Source of the DNA: an uncultured Oscillospiraceae bacterium
Lineage (GTDB): Bacteria; Bacillota; Clostridia; Oscillospirales; Oscillospiraceae
Assembly: GCA_910588495.1 (NCBI GenBank)
Contig: CAJUPU010000006.1
Location: 1-64,000 of the forward strand
DNA length: 64,000 bases
Direction: 5' to 3'
A model generated the notes under the pieces. That model saw only the letters and a program-made list of their open reading frames with translations, ran no database searches and was not told the origin of the DNA. The position numbers were made by a program, and so were the translations under genes. Every line of letters starts with the position of its first letter. The stretch's first letter is position 1. This document shows positions 26,509 through 34,040 of the stretch, piece by piece.

Positions 26509-26712
26509 ATGCCTAAAGTCAAGACACACAGCGGCGCGAAAAAGCGCTTCAATCTGACCAAGAACGGGAAGGTCAAGCGCGCCCACGCCAACAAGAGCCA
26601 CCTGCTCAACGGCCACGGCAAGACCCGCAAGCTCAAGAGGAGCCTCCGCAAGGGCGGCTACGCCGACGTGACCAACGCGGCCACCATCAAGCGCATGGTC
26701 CCCTATAAATAA
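26509..26712 (+). CDS. rpmI: 50S ribosomal protein L35
   Basis: This 67-residue basic protein has KTHSGAKKRFNLTKNGKVKR at the start and GHGKTRKLKRSLRKGGY, and ends TIKRMVPYK, all typical of L35. The start is ATG at 26509 with AAAGGAGA about 9 nt upstream. It sits between infC and rplT, the universal order. Confidence 0.97.
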   Translation: MPKVKTHSGAKKRFNLTKNGKVKRAHANKSHLLNGHGKTRKLKRSLRKGGYADVTNAATIKRMVPYK

Positions 26713-26759
26713 ATAGAGATAACATCATATTTCACTCAACATTAGGAGGCTGAACGATA

Positions 26760-27116
26760 ATGGCACGAGTCAAGGGCGCGATGATGACGCGCAAGAGAAG
26801 GAACAAGATCCTCAAGCTGGCCAAGGGCTACTGGGGCGCCAAGAGCAAGCACTACAAGATGGCCAACGAGCAGGTGATGAAGTCCCTGCAGTACGCCTAC
26901 GTGGGCCGCCGGCTGAAGAAGCGCGACTTCCGCCAGCTGTGGATCGCCCGGATCAGCGCCGGGTGCAAGCTGAACGGCATGAACTACTCCACCTTCATGC
27001 ACGGCCTGAAGCTGGCGGGCGTGGAGATCAACCGCAAGATGCTGGCCGAGATGGCCGTCAACGATAAGGCCGCCTTCACCCAGCTCACCCAGCTGGCCAA
27101 GGGCAAGCTGGCCTGA
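26760..27116 (+). CDS. rplT: 50S ribosomal protein L20
   Basis: This 118-residue protein has MARVKGAMMTRKRRNKILKL, GYWGAKSKHYKMANEQVMKS, RDFRQLWIARISAGC and LKLAGVEINRKMLAEMAVND, all standard for L20. L20 is an early 23S rRNA assembly protein and the likely repressor acting on the leader at 25784-25935. AGGAGG lies 9 nt before the ATG. Between it and the terminator at 27215 is about 100 nt with no gene. Confidence 0.97.
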   Translation: MARVKGAMMTRKRRNKILKLAKGYWGAKSKHYKMANEQVMKSLQYAYVGRRLKKRDFRQLWIARISAGCKLNGMNYSTFMHGLKLAGVEINRKMLAEMAVNDKAAFTQLTQLAKGKLA

Positions 27117-27214
27117 AAAACCGCGGGGACAGACCCATAGAGGCGGGGCCGGATCCTCTCCGAGCGGGAGGGACGCCGTCCTATGGCGCGTCCGGACCCA
27201 GTGTGACAACTTCG

Positions 27215-27247
27215 AAAGCAGGGGGCTGTTCAAACCCCCTGCTTTTT
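27215..27247 (+). terminator. Terminator of the infC operon
   Basis: 11-bp perfect stem AAAGCAGGGGG/CCCCCTGCTTT, 9-nt loop, then further Ts. A TATAAT (27250-27255) starts immediately after it and is probably the -10 of the next operon; its -35 (TGTTCA in the loop) is poor. Confidence 0.85.
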
Positions 27248-27285
27248 GTTATAATAGGACCAACCTGTCCAAGGAGTGACGCATC

Positions 27286-28224
27286 ATGCACGAGCAGCAG
27301 CTGGCCGCCCAGGTGGTGGCGGAAGTGAAAAAAGCCGTGGTGGGCAAGGACGAAACGGTGGTCAAGACCCTGCTGGCCATCCTGGCCCGGGGCCACGTCC
27401 TGCTGGAGGACATCCCCGGCGTGGGCAAGACCACCATGGCCATCGCCTTCTCCAAGGCCCTGGGCCTTTCCTACAACCGGGTGCAGTTCACCCCCGACGT
27501 GATGCCCTCCGACCTGACCGGCTTCTCCCTCTACAACAAGGGCACCGGCCAGATGGAGTACCAGCCCGGGGCCCTGCTTTGCAACCTGTTCCTGGCCGAC
27601 GAGCTCAACCGGGCCACCAGCCGCACCCAGTCCGCCCTGCTGGAGGCCATGGAGGAGGGCCGGGTGACGGTGGACGGGGTGTCCCGGCCGGTGCCCGACC
27701 CCTTCCTGGTCATCGCCACCCAGAACCCGGCAGGGGCCTCCGGCACCCAGCTGCTGCCCGACTCCCAGCTGGACCGCTTCGCCCTGCGCCTGACCATGGG
27801 CTACCCCGCCATGGGAGATGAGCTGGAGCTGCTCCAGCGGAAGATGCGGGGGGCCGTCATGGACCAGGTGGGCCAGGCCGCCGACCGGGCGCTGCTGGCC
27901 CGCCTCCGGGACCAGGCGGACCGGGTGTTTGTGGACGACGCCATTTTGGACTACATCCTCCGGCTGGTCCGGGCCACCCGGAGCCACCCCCAGCTGGCCC
28001 AGGGGGCCAGCCCCCGGGCGGCCATCTCGGTGGCCTCTCTGTGCCGGGCCTCCGCCTTCCTCCGGGGGCGGGACTATGTCATCCCCGAGGACGTGCGCTA
28101 TGTGTGGGTGGACGCCGTGGCCCACCGGCTGGTCCTCCCCGCCGGGTCTGCGGGAGGCGCCCAGCGGGCGGTAGACGCGGCCTCCGAGGTGCTGGAGGCC
28201 ACCCGCGCCCCCCGCCTGCGGTAA
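27286..28224 (+). CDS. MoxR-family AAA+ ATPase
   Basis: This 312-residue MoxR ATPase has Walker A EDIPGVGKTTMAIAF (about residues 42-56), the family strand RVQFTPDVMPSDLTGFSLYN, Walker B LFLADELNRATSRTQSALL, sensor VIATQNPAGASGTQLLPDSQ and C-terminal lid. MoxR ATPases act as chaperones for membrane or secreted complexes. It is followed directly by a DUF58 protein and a transglutaminase-like membrane protein, the classic MoxR-DUF58-transglutaminase cluster of unknown exact function. AAGGAG lies 8 nt before the ATG. Confidence 0.92.
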   Translation: MHEQQLAAQVVAEVKKAVVGKDETVVKTLLAILARGHVLLEDIPGVGKTTMAIAFSKALGLSYNRVQFTPDVMPSDLTGFSLYNKGTGQMEYQPGALLCNLFLADELNRATSRTQSALLEAMEEGRVTVDGVSRPVPDPFLVIATQNPAGASGTQLLPDSQLDRFALRLTMGYPAMGDELELLQRKMRGAVMDQVGQAADRALLARLRDQADRVFVDDAILDYILRLVRATRSHPQLAQGASPRAAISVASLCRASAFLRGRDYVIPEDVRYVWVDAVAHRLVLPAGSAGGAQRAVDAASEVLEATRAPRLR

Positions 28225-28229
28225 GGGCC

Positions 28230-29228
28230 ATGATCCTGCGCCGCTCCGCCTACGCCCTCGCCCTGCTGGGGGCGCTGCTGTTCCACATCACCAACGACAA
28301 CTACCTGGGCCAGTTCCTGCTGGCGCTGTGCATAGCCCTGCCCCTGCTGTCCCTGGCGCTGTCCCTGCCGGGGATGGCGGGCTGCCGCCTGGAGCTGGCC
28401 GCCGCCCCGGCCGAGCTGGACCTGGGGGAGCAGGGCCGCTGGCTGGTGTCCATCCAGTCGCCCAACGGCCTGCCCCTGTCCAGGATCTGCGTGCGGCTCA
28501 CCGGGAAGGACCTGCTCACGGGAGAACAGCAGTCCCGGAAGCTGATCCTGTCCGGCATCGCCCGCCGCCGCCCCGTGGAGCTGGCCGCCGCCGCTCCCCA
28601 CTGCGGCGTGCTGGAGCTGCGGGCGGACAAGTGCCGGGTGTGGGACTACCTGGGACTGATCTCTCTGCCCATGGCCCCGGTCCGGCCCGCCCGGATGGTG
28701 TGCCGCCCCATCCCCGTCCCGGTGGAGCCGCCCGCCGTCCCCGAGGGGTCGGGGGCCCCCTCCTCCACCTCCGCCGCCCGGCTGGGCCCCGGGGAGGACT
28801 TTGACCTGCGGCCCTACCGCCCCGGAGACCCCATGCGCTCGGTCCACTGGAAGCTTTCCTCCAAATGGGACGAGCTCATCGTCCGGGAGCGCTCGGACAC
28901 CCTGGTCCCCCTGCCCCTGCTCACCCTGGACCGCTTCGGCCCCCCCGAGGCGCTGGACCGGCTGCTGGGGCGGGCGCTGGGGATGAGCCGGGCCCTGCTG
29001 GCCGTCCAGAAGCCCCACGCAGTGCTCTGGCTGGACCGGGAGGGACAGCCCCAGCTCCACACGGTAGAGGACGAAAAGCAGCTGCGGGACTGCCTGCTGG
29101 CCCTGCTGTCCACCCCCGCCCCCCTGACCGGCCCGGCGCTGGACGACGTGCCGGAGCTGCTGGGGGGTCCGGACGGCCCGGCCTTCCGCATCCACATCGC
29201 CTTGGAGGGAGGGAACGGCCATGACTGA
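28230..29228 (+). CDS. DUF58 family protein
   Basis: This 332-residue protein has two N-terminal hydrophobic segments (AYALALLGALLFHI and FLLALCIALPLLSLALSL, residues 7-46). A beta-rich part follows, then the DUF58 signature around EDFDLRPYRPGDPMRSVHWK with LSSKWDELIVRERSD (about residues 190-222). The C-terminal part has a von Willebrand-like look. The start ATG at 28230 lies 5 nt after the moxR stop, and the stop overlaps the transglutaminase gene by 8 nt. It is the middle member of the triad. Confidence 0.88.
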   Translation: MILRRSAYALALLGALLFHITNDNYLGQFLLALCIALPLLSLALSLPGMAGCRLELAAAPAELDLGEQGRWLVSIQSPNGLPLSRICVRLTGKDLLTGEQQSRKLILSGIARRRPVELAAAAPHCGVLELRADKCRVWDYLGLISLPMAPVRPARMVCRPIPVPVEPPAVPEGSGAPSSTSAARLGPGEDFDLRPYRPGDPMRSVHWKLSSKWDELIVRERSDTLVPLPLLTLDRFGPPEALDRLLGRALGMSRALLAVQKPHAVLWLDREGQPQLHTVEDEKQLRDCLLALLSTPAPLTGPALDDVPELLGGPDGPAFRIHIALEGGNGHD

Positions 29229-31503
29229 GCGGCAGGACCGGCCCGCCCTCCTGTCCGTCCTGGGGGACGGACTGCTGCTGATCTGCGCCCTCATGGGCTT
29301 CACCGGCTCTTTCTTCTCCCTGTACGGGGACGTGAGCCGGGCCGGACCCTTTTTGCTCCTGTCCGGCGTGTTCGCCCTGCTGGCCCTGGGGGCCTGGTCC
29401 CTGCCCCGGTTCCGCTGGGTGGCGGCGGGCGGGGCGGCGGCTGTGCTGGCCGCCGTGGCCGCTTTGCGCTGGGATGAGCTGGCCCAGGGAGCGGCCCTCA
29501 CCGTCCGCGGCATCAGCGCCATCTTCGCCCAGCGGGTCTCCTGGGGCCGGGTGTTTGAATTCGAGCCCACCCTCCCGCCCCGCCAGGCCCGGGCCGCCGC
29601 CCAGCTGTTCCTCCTGCTGGCCCTGGCCCTGCTGGCGCTGGCCCTGGGCTGGGCGGTGGTCCGGGCCCGGCGGTGGTGGCTGGCGGCGCTGTTCACCCTG
29701 CCCCCGCTGCTGCCGGGGCTGCTGGCCGACCTCTACCCCCACTGGCCCTTCTTCATGGCCCTGTGCGCCTGCTGGTGCGCCATGCTGCTCACCGACCTGT
29801 GCAAGTGGGCGGCCCCCGACCGCCGGGGGGCCCTCACCCTCACCGCCCTGGGGTGCGCCGCCGCGATGCTGGCCATCGTCACCATCGCCTTCCCCCGAGA
29901 GGACTACGCCCGGCCCCCCTGGGCGCTGGAGGCGGAGGAACGGCTCCACGACGCCGCCAACCGGTGCGCCGGTCTCTTCTCCCAGTGGGAGGGCCCCTTC
30001 CGCTCCCCCGTCACCTATGTGGGCTCGGCGGAGGAGGCCGACCTCACCAACGCCGGGCCTCTGCGGTACACCGGGCGGACGGTGCTGCGGGTGAGCTCCG
30101 ACTACGAGGGGCGGCTGTACCTGCGGGGGAGCTCTCTGGCCGTCTATGAGGGCGGGGTGTGGACCGGCCTGCCCGAGGGGGTCTACCAGGACTACCTGGA
30201 CAGGCTGGAGGAGGAGCCCCCCTTCCCCCTCACCCTGCCCACTCTGCTGGGAGAGCCGGGGGCGGAGCACACCGCCACCATCGAAAACCTGGGGGCGGTG
30301 GGGTCCTGCGCCTATGCCCCCTACTTCCCCCTGGAGCAGGACTGGCGGGAGGGCGGGATGCTGCCGGTGGAGGACGCCTATCTGGCCCGCCTGCAGGGAC
30401 AGACCAAATTCACCGTCGCCTTCGCCGCCGTGGAGCCCCCCGAGGAGGTCGGGCCCACGGTGCGCTACCAGAACTTAGTATACGCCAACTACCTGGACGT
30501 GCCCGAGGAGCTGGAGGAGGCCCTGGCCCTGCTGGCCAGCCCGATATACGACCCTTGGTCCTCCATCGGCGGCGGGCACTGGCGGCCGGATCGCCCCCTC
30601 GCACGCGTCATGACCGCCCAGCACCTGGCCCAGCTGCTGGCGGAGCGGTGCGAGTACGACCCCCAGGCCCCCGCCGCCCCCAGCGGCACGGACCCGGTGC
30701 TGTATTTCCTCAACGACAGCCGGCGGGGCTACTGTATGCACTACGCCTCCGCCGCCACACTGGCCCTGCGCACCCTGGGCATCCCCGCCCGGTACGTCAG
30801 CGGCTTCACGGCGGACTGCGCCCCGGGCGCGCAGATCGACGTGCCCGACCGGGCCGCCCACGCCTGGGTGGAGATCTGGCTGGACGGCTTTGGCTGGTAT
30901 CCGGTGGAGGTCACCCCCGCCGCCGCCTTCCAGTGGTACGAGAGCGGGGAGGCCCAGCCCAGCGCCGTCCCCTCCCGCGAGCCGGGGGAGAGCGCCGTCC
31001 CCGAGCCCACCCCCACCCCTGCGGCGGAGCCCTCCCAGGCTCCCAGCAGCGCCCCCAGCGGGGAGGAGGACGGCCCCGGAGAGGACTCCGGCCCCTCCAG
31101 CTCCATCGTCCCGCTTGTCAAGGTATCGGCCTTGACGGCGGGCCTGTGCGCCCTGCTGTGGCTGGGGCAGTTCGCCCTCAAGCGCCACCGGGCCCGCCGC
31201 CTGGACGGCCCGGACCGCAACCGGGCGGCGCTGTACGCCTACGGCTGTTTGCTGCGGCTGGAGCGCTGGGGCGGGAAGATCGACCCCCTGGCGCTGGAGC
31301 TGGCCCAGAAGGCCAGATTCAGCCGGCACGTCCTCTCCCGGGAGGAGCTGGCCCGGCTGCGGGCGCTGATCGACGCCGAGCGGGCCCGGCTGTGCCAAAC
31401 GCTGGGACCTGTGAAGGGATCGGCCTTCCGCTGGCTGTGGGGCGCGCCCGCCCCGGCCAAATATGGGGAAAACACGGAAAGATCCCAGGAAAACACCCCC
31501 TGA
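29221..31503 (+). CDS. Transglutaminase-like membrane protein
   Basis: This 760-residue protein has several N-terminal membrane segments (residues 15-60, 100-175 and around 195-215) and an extracellular region. The transglutaminase core has Cys505 in RRGYCMHYASAATLALRTLG, His in DRAAHAWVEIWL and Asp/Val in FGWYPVEVTP. A Pro/Ser-rich spacer (SREPGESAVPEPTPTPAAEP) precedes a final membrane helix and a cytoplasmic tail with a DUF4129-like look. This matches the TgpA/TransglutCore protein that closes MoxR-DUF58 clusters. It overlaps the DUF58 gene by 8 nt. Confidence 0.88.
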   Translation: MTERQDRPALLSVLGDGLLLICALMGFTGSFFSLYGDVSRAGPFLLLSGVFALLALGAWSLPRFRWVAAGGAAAVLAAVAALRWDELAQGAALTVRGISAIFAQRVSWGRVFEFEPTLPPRQARAAAQLFLLLALALLALALGWAVVRARRWWLAALFTLPPLLPGLLADLYPHWPFFMALCACWCAMLLTDLCKWAAPDRRGALTLTALGCAAAMLAIVTIAFPREDYARPPWALEAEERLHDAANRCAGLFSQWEGPFRSPVTYVGSAEEADLTNAGPLRYTGRTVLRVSSDYEGRLYLRGSSLAVYEGGVWTGLPEGVYQDYLDRLEEEPPFPLTLPTLLGEPGAEHTATIENLGAVGSCAYAPYFPLEQDWREGGMLPVEDAYLARLQGQTKFTVAFAAVEPPEEVGPTVRYQNLVYANYLDVPEELEEALALLASPIYDPWSSIGGGHWRPDRPLARVMTAQHLAQLLAERCEYDPQAPAAPSGTDPVLYFLNDSRRGYCMHYASAATLALRTLGIPARYVSGFTADCAPGAQIDVPDRAAHAWVEIWLDGFGWYPVEVTPAAAFQWYESGEAQPSAVPSREPGESAVPEPTPTPAAEPSQAPSSAPSGEEDGPGEDSGPSSSIVPLVKVSALTAGLCALLWLGQFALKRHRARRLDGPDRNRAALYAYGCLLRLERWGGKIDPLALELAQKARFSRHVLSREELARLRALIDAERARLCQTLGPVKGSAFRWLWGAPAPAKYGENTERSQENTP

Positions 31504-31507
31504 CCCC

Positions 31508-31535
31508 TTGACAAAATACGGCTTTCATGTATAAT
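31508..31535 (+). promoter_or_regulatory. Promoter of rpsF-ssb-rpsR
   Basis: TTGACA (31508-31513), 16-nt spacer, TATAAT (31530-31535). It starts 5 nt after the stop codon of the preceding gene. Confidence 0.85.
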
Positions 31536-31542
31536 AATTTAG

Positions 31543-31625
31543 TCTGCGCCAATGGGCGTACGGCAATAACATCCTTGCCTCCGGTGCGGCCGGAGGCCAT
31601 AAGACCATAAGGAGGTGCAAACACA
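31543..31625 (+). promoter_or_regulatory. rpsF leader hairpin (candidate S6:S18 site)
   Basis: The roughly 80-nt leader contains a perfect 8-bp hairpin, GCCTCCGG (31577-31584)/CCGGAGGC (31590-31597), about 13 nt before the AGGAGG. rpsF leaders in many bacteria bind the S6:S18 complex at a hairpin with a CCG motif. Position and a CCG are present, but I cannot confirm the bulge geometry. Confidence 0.4.
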
Positions 31626-31922
31626 ATGGCAAAAGTGAGCGGCAATTACGAGGTGCTCTACGTCCTCGATCCCCGCATGGGCGAGGAGGATACCGCCGCC
31701 CTGGTGGCCCGCTTCAAGGAGCTGGCCGAGGGCCGGGGCGCCGTGTCCGAGGTGGACGAGTGGGGCAAGCGCCGTCTGGCCTACCCCATCAACGACCTGG
31801 AGGAGGGCTATTACGTCCTGATGACCTTTTCCTCCGACCCCGCCTTCCCCGCCGAGCTGGACCGTCTGATGCGCATCAACGTCAGCGTCATGCGTTCCAT
31901 CATCGTGGCGAAGGACGCCTGA
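31626..31922 (+). CDS. rpsF: 30S ribosomal protein S6
   Basis: This 98-residue protein has NYEVLYVLDPRMGEEDTAAL, EWGKRRLAYPINDLEEGYYV and RLMRINVSVMRSIIVAKDA, typical S6. AGGAGG lies 9 nt upstream of the ATG. It is first in the conserved rpsF-ssb-rpsR operon. Confidence 0.97.
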   Translation: MAKVSGNYEVLYVLDPRMGEEDTAALVARFKELAEGRGAVSEVDEWGKRRLAYPINDLEEGYYVLMTFSSDPAFPAELDRLMRINVSVMRSIIVAKDA

Positions 31923-31935
31923 GAGGGAGAACATC

Positions 31936-32445
31936 ATGCTCAATCACATCGTCATCATGGGCCGCCTGGCCCGTGATCCCGAGCTGCGGCACACCCAGTC
32001 CGGCACCCCGGTGGCCAGCTTCCGCCTGGCGGTGGACCGGGATTTCAAGGACAAGAACACCGGCGAACGCACCACCGACTGGATCGACGTGGTGGCCTGG
32101 CGCGGCACCGGCGAATTCGTCAGCCGCTACTTCTCCAAGGGCCGCATGGCCGTGGTGGAGGGCCGGCTGCAGATCCGGGAGTGGACCGATAAGGAGGGCA
32201 ACCGCCGCACCACCGCCGAGGTGGTGGCGGACAACGTCTATTTCGGCGACTCCAAGCGGGACGGCGACGGCGGGAGCTACGGCGGCAACAGCGGCTATGG
32301 CGACCGCGGCGGCAGTTACGGCGACCGCGGCGGCTATGGGTCCCGTCCTCCCGCCCCCTCCGCTCCCCCCGCCGACTACGGCATCCCGTCCGGGGGCGAC
32401 CAGTTCTCCGAGCTGGCCGACGACGACGGCGACCTGCCCTTCTGA
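31936..32445 (+). CDS. ssb: Single-stranded DNA-binding protein
   Basis: This 169-residue SSB has an N-terminal OB-fold (MLNHIVIMGRLARDPELRHT, VASFRLAVDRDF, DWIDVVAWRGTGEFVSRYFS). A Gly/Tyr/Arg-rich linker has a GDRGGSYGDRGGYG repeat. The acidic tip DDDGDLPF recruits partner proteins. It sits between rpsF and rpsR as in most Firmicutes. Confidence 0.97.
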   Translation: MLNHIVIMGRLARDPELRHTQSGTPVASFRLAVDRDFKDKNTGERTTDWIDVVAWRGTGEFVSRYFSKGRMAVVEGRLQIREWTDKEGNRRTTAEVVADNVYFGDSKRDGDGGSYGGNSGYGDRGGSYGDRGGYGSRPPAPSAPPADYGIPSGGDQFSELADDDGDLPF

Positions 32446-32480
32446 GCAAGGGCCATCTCACATAAAGGAGGTCTGCCAAT

Positions 32481-32723
32481 ATGGCTATGGATAATGGGAA
32501 GCCCCGCGGCAACCGCAAGCGCCGCAAGGTGTGCGCGTTCTGCGTGGACAAGGTGGAACAGATCGACTACAAGGACGCCCAGAAGCTCAAGCGCTATCTG
32601 TCCGAGCGCTCCAAGATCCTGCCCCGCCGCACCACCGGCACCTGCGCCATGCACCAGCGCCAGCTGACCGACGCCATCAAGCGCGCCCGTCACGTGGCCC
32701 TGCTGCCCTATGTGACCGACTGA
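32481..32723 (+). CDS. rpsR: 30S ribosomal protein S18
   Basis: This 80-residue protein has RRKVCAFCVDKVEQIDYKD, with the Cys pair (CAFC) of the zinc-type form, and LKRYLSERSKILPRRTTGTC with HQRQLTDAIKRARHVALLPY. AAAGGAGG is upstream. Last gene of the operon, before the 32733-32767 terminator. Confidence 0.97.
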   Translation: MAMDNGKPRGNRKRRKVCAFCVDKVEQIDYKDAQKLKRYLSERSKILPRRTTGTCAMHQRQLTDAIKRARHVALLPYVTD

Positions 32724-32732
32724 ACCGTTGAA

Positions 32733-32767
32733 AAAGCTCCCCCGGGACCAGGTCCCGGGGGAGCTTT
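32733..32767 (+). terminator. rpsF operon terminator
   Basis: 17-bp perfect stem from AAAGCTCCCCCGGGACC to GGTCCCGGGGGAGCTTT with a 1-nt centre. The T-run is only inside the stem. Confidence 0.75.
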
Positions 32768-32889
32768 CGCGTCAGGCACATCCTATTCGACCTTTACGAA
32801 TGTTTATTGATGAATGATATTTCATATGCTGTCGATCGCGATCCTTCATACTGTTTTCGTCAAGGCTGAACGATTGTGGAGGAACGATC

Positions 32890-33111
32890 ATGCTGAAAAT
32901 TTTGAGCAAGCGGTTGTGGGAGTGCAGAAAGAATGCCGGCTACACGCAGATACAAGTTGCGACCTATTCGGATATCACGGAAAGAGCGTACTCCAACTAT
33001 GAATTGGGCAAACAGATGCCCCGATTGGACATCCTGGTGCGGATCGCGGACATGTACGGCGTCTCGCTGGACTACCTGACGGGCAGGACGGACGACCCGG
33101 GACCGATCTGA
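32890..33111 (+). CDS. Small XRE-family helix-turn-helix regulator
   Basis: This 73-residue protein consists almost entirely of a lambda-repressor-like HTH: LSKRLWECRKNAGYTQIQVA, YSDITERAYSNYELGKQMPR, then LDILVRIADMYGVSLDYLTG. The GRTDDPGPI tail is typical of the short clostridial type. GGAGG lies about 8 nt before the ATG. It is monocistronic, preceded by a somewhat AT-rich region with a small inverted repeat ATGAA-N6-TTCAT around 32809-32824 that could be its own operator (inference). Confidence 0.85.
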   Translation: MLKILSKRLWECRKNAGYTQIQVATYSDITERAYSNYELGKQMPRLDILVRIADMYGVSLDYLTGRTDDPGPI

Positions 33112-33182
33112 ACCCGCGCCGGAAGCCCGGCGCTTCGCCCCGGTCCTAAACAAATCTTCAAAATTTCCTAAGAGGGTCTTTG

Positions 33183-33210
33183 TTGCGATCTTCCATTTTG
33201 CCGCTATAAT
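33183..33210 (+). promoter_or_regulatory. Promoter of the TVP38-like gene
   Basis: TTGCGA (33183-33188), 16-nt spacer, TATAAT (33205-33210), about 37 nt before the ATG. Confidence 0.65.
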
Positions 33211-33246
33211 AGCCATAGACTAGAAAAACGCGGAAGGCGGGCTGTT

Positions 33247-33927
33247 ATGGAACGCAAAACGATCAAGGTCCTGCTGTGGATCCTCACCATCGCCATCCTG
33301 GGGGGCAGCGTGTGGGCACTGTACGCCACCGGCTTTTTCCAGGCGGCGGGCTCCCCCCAGGCCATGGGCGACTACATCGCCCGGTGCGCCCCCTGGTCCC
33401 ACCTGGCCTATTTCGGGGTGCAGCTGGTGTCCGTCGTGGTGGCCCCCATCCCCAGCAACATCACCGCCGCCGCGGGGGCGTGGCTGTTCGGGCTGTGGCC
33501 CGCCTTCCTGCTCACCTGGGGGGCGGTGACCCTGGGCTCCTGCCTGGTGTTCGCCCTGGCCCGGGCCCTGGGCCAGGGATTCGTCAGCCGGTTCGTCAGC
33601 GAGAAGCTGTCCGAGCGATACCTGGACGTGATCCGTCGGAAGCGGGACGTGTTCCTGGCCCTGGCCTTCCTGTTCCCCTTCTTCCCCGACGACATCCTGT
33701 GCATCCTGGCGGGGCTGACGGACATCTCCTTCCGGCGGTTCTTCCTGCTGACGGTGCTGGCCCGGCCCTGGGGGCTGCTGGTGGCCTGCATGGTGGGCAG
33801 CGCCACCCTGTCCATCCCCCTGTGGGGCATGGCCCTGCTGGGCGCGGGCGGGCTGGCCGCGTTCCTGCTGGCCATGAAGTACGGCGATAAGCTGGAGGCG
33901 CTGGTGATGGAGCGGCTGAAGCGCTGA
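33247..33927 (+). CDS. TVP38/TMEM64 (SNARE-associated/DedA-like) membrane protein
   Basis: This 226-residue protein has about five to six membrane segments. The family core runs from APIPSNITAAAGAWLFGLWP through AVTLGSCLVFALARALGQGF to RKRDVFLALAFLFPFFPDDI and CILAGLTDISFRRFF. Members are thought to move lipids or support membrane homeostasis; substrate is unknown here. It is monocistronic with its own promoter and terminator. Confidence 0.88.
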   Translation: MERKTIKVLLWILTIAILGGSVWALYATGFFQAAGSPQAMGDYIARCAPWSHLAYFGVQLVSVVVAPIPSNITAAAGAWLFGLWPAFLLTWGAVTLGSCLVFALARALGQGFVSRFVSEKLSERYLDVIRRKRDVFLALAFLFPFFPDDILCILAGLTDISFRRFFLLTVLARPWGLLVACMVGSATLSIPLWGMALLGAGGLAAFLLAMKYGDKLEALVMERLKR

Positions 33928-33936
33928 ACATGTGCG

Positions 33937-33962
33937 AAGCTCCCCCACAGCCGGGGAGCTTT
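33937..33962 (+). terminator. Terminator after the TVP38-like gene
   Basis: 9-bp stem AAGCTCCCC/GGGGAGCTT with an 8-nt loop. The Ts continue one base past the stem. Confidence 0.65.
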
Positions 33963-33976
33963 GTCACGTTCCGCCC

Positions 33977-34005
33977 TTGACTTTCCCTCTATACCGCAGT
34001 AGAAT
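33977..34005 (+). promoter_or_regulatory. Promoter of the CobW-family GTPase pair
   Basis: TTGACT (33977-33982), 17-nt spacer, TAGAAT (34000-34005), about 30 nt before the ATG. I see no clear Zur-type palindrome over it. Confidence 0.65.
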
Positions 34006-34040
34006 AGTGGGAAATCTCAAAGAAAAGGAAATGATCTCCC

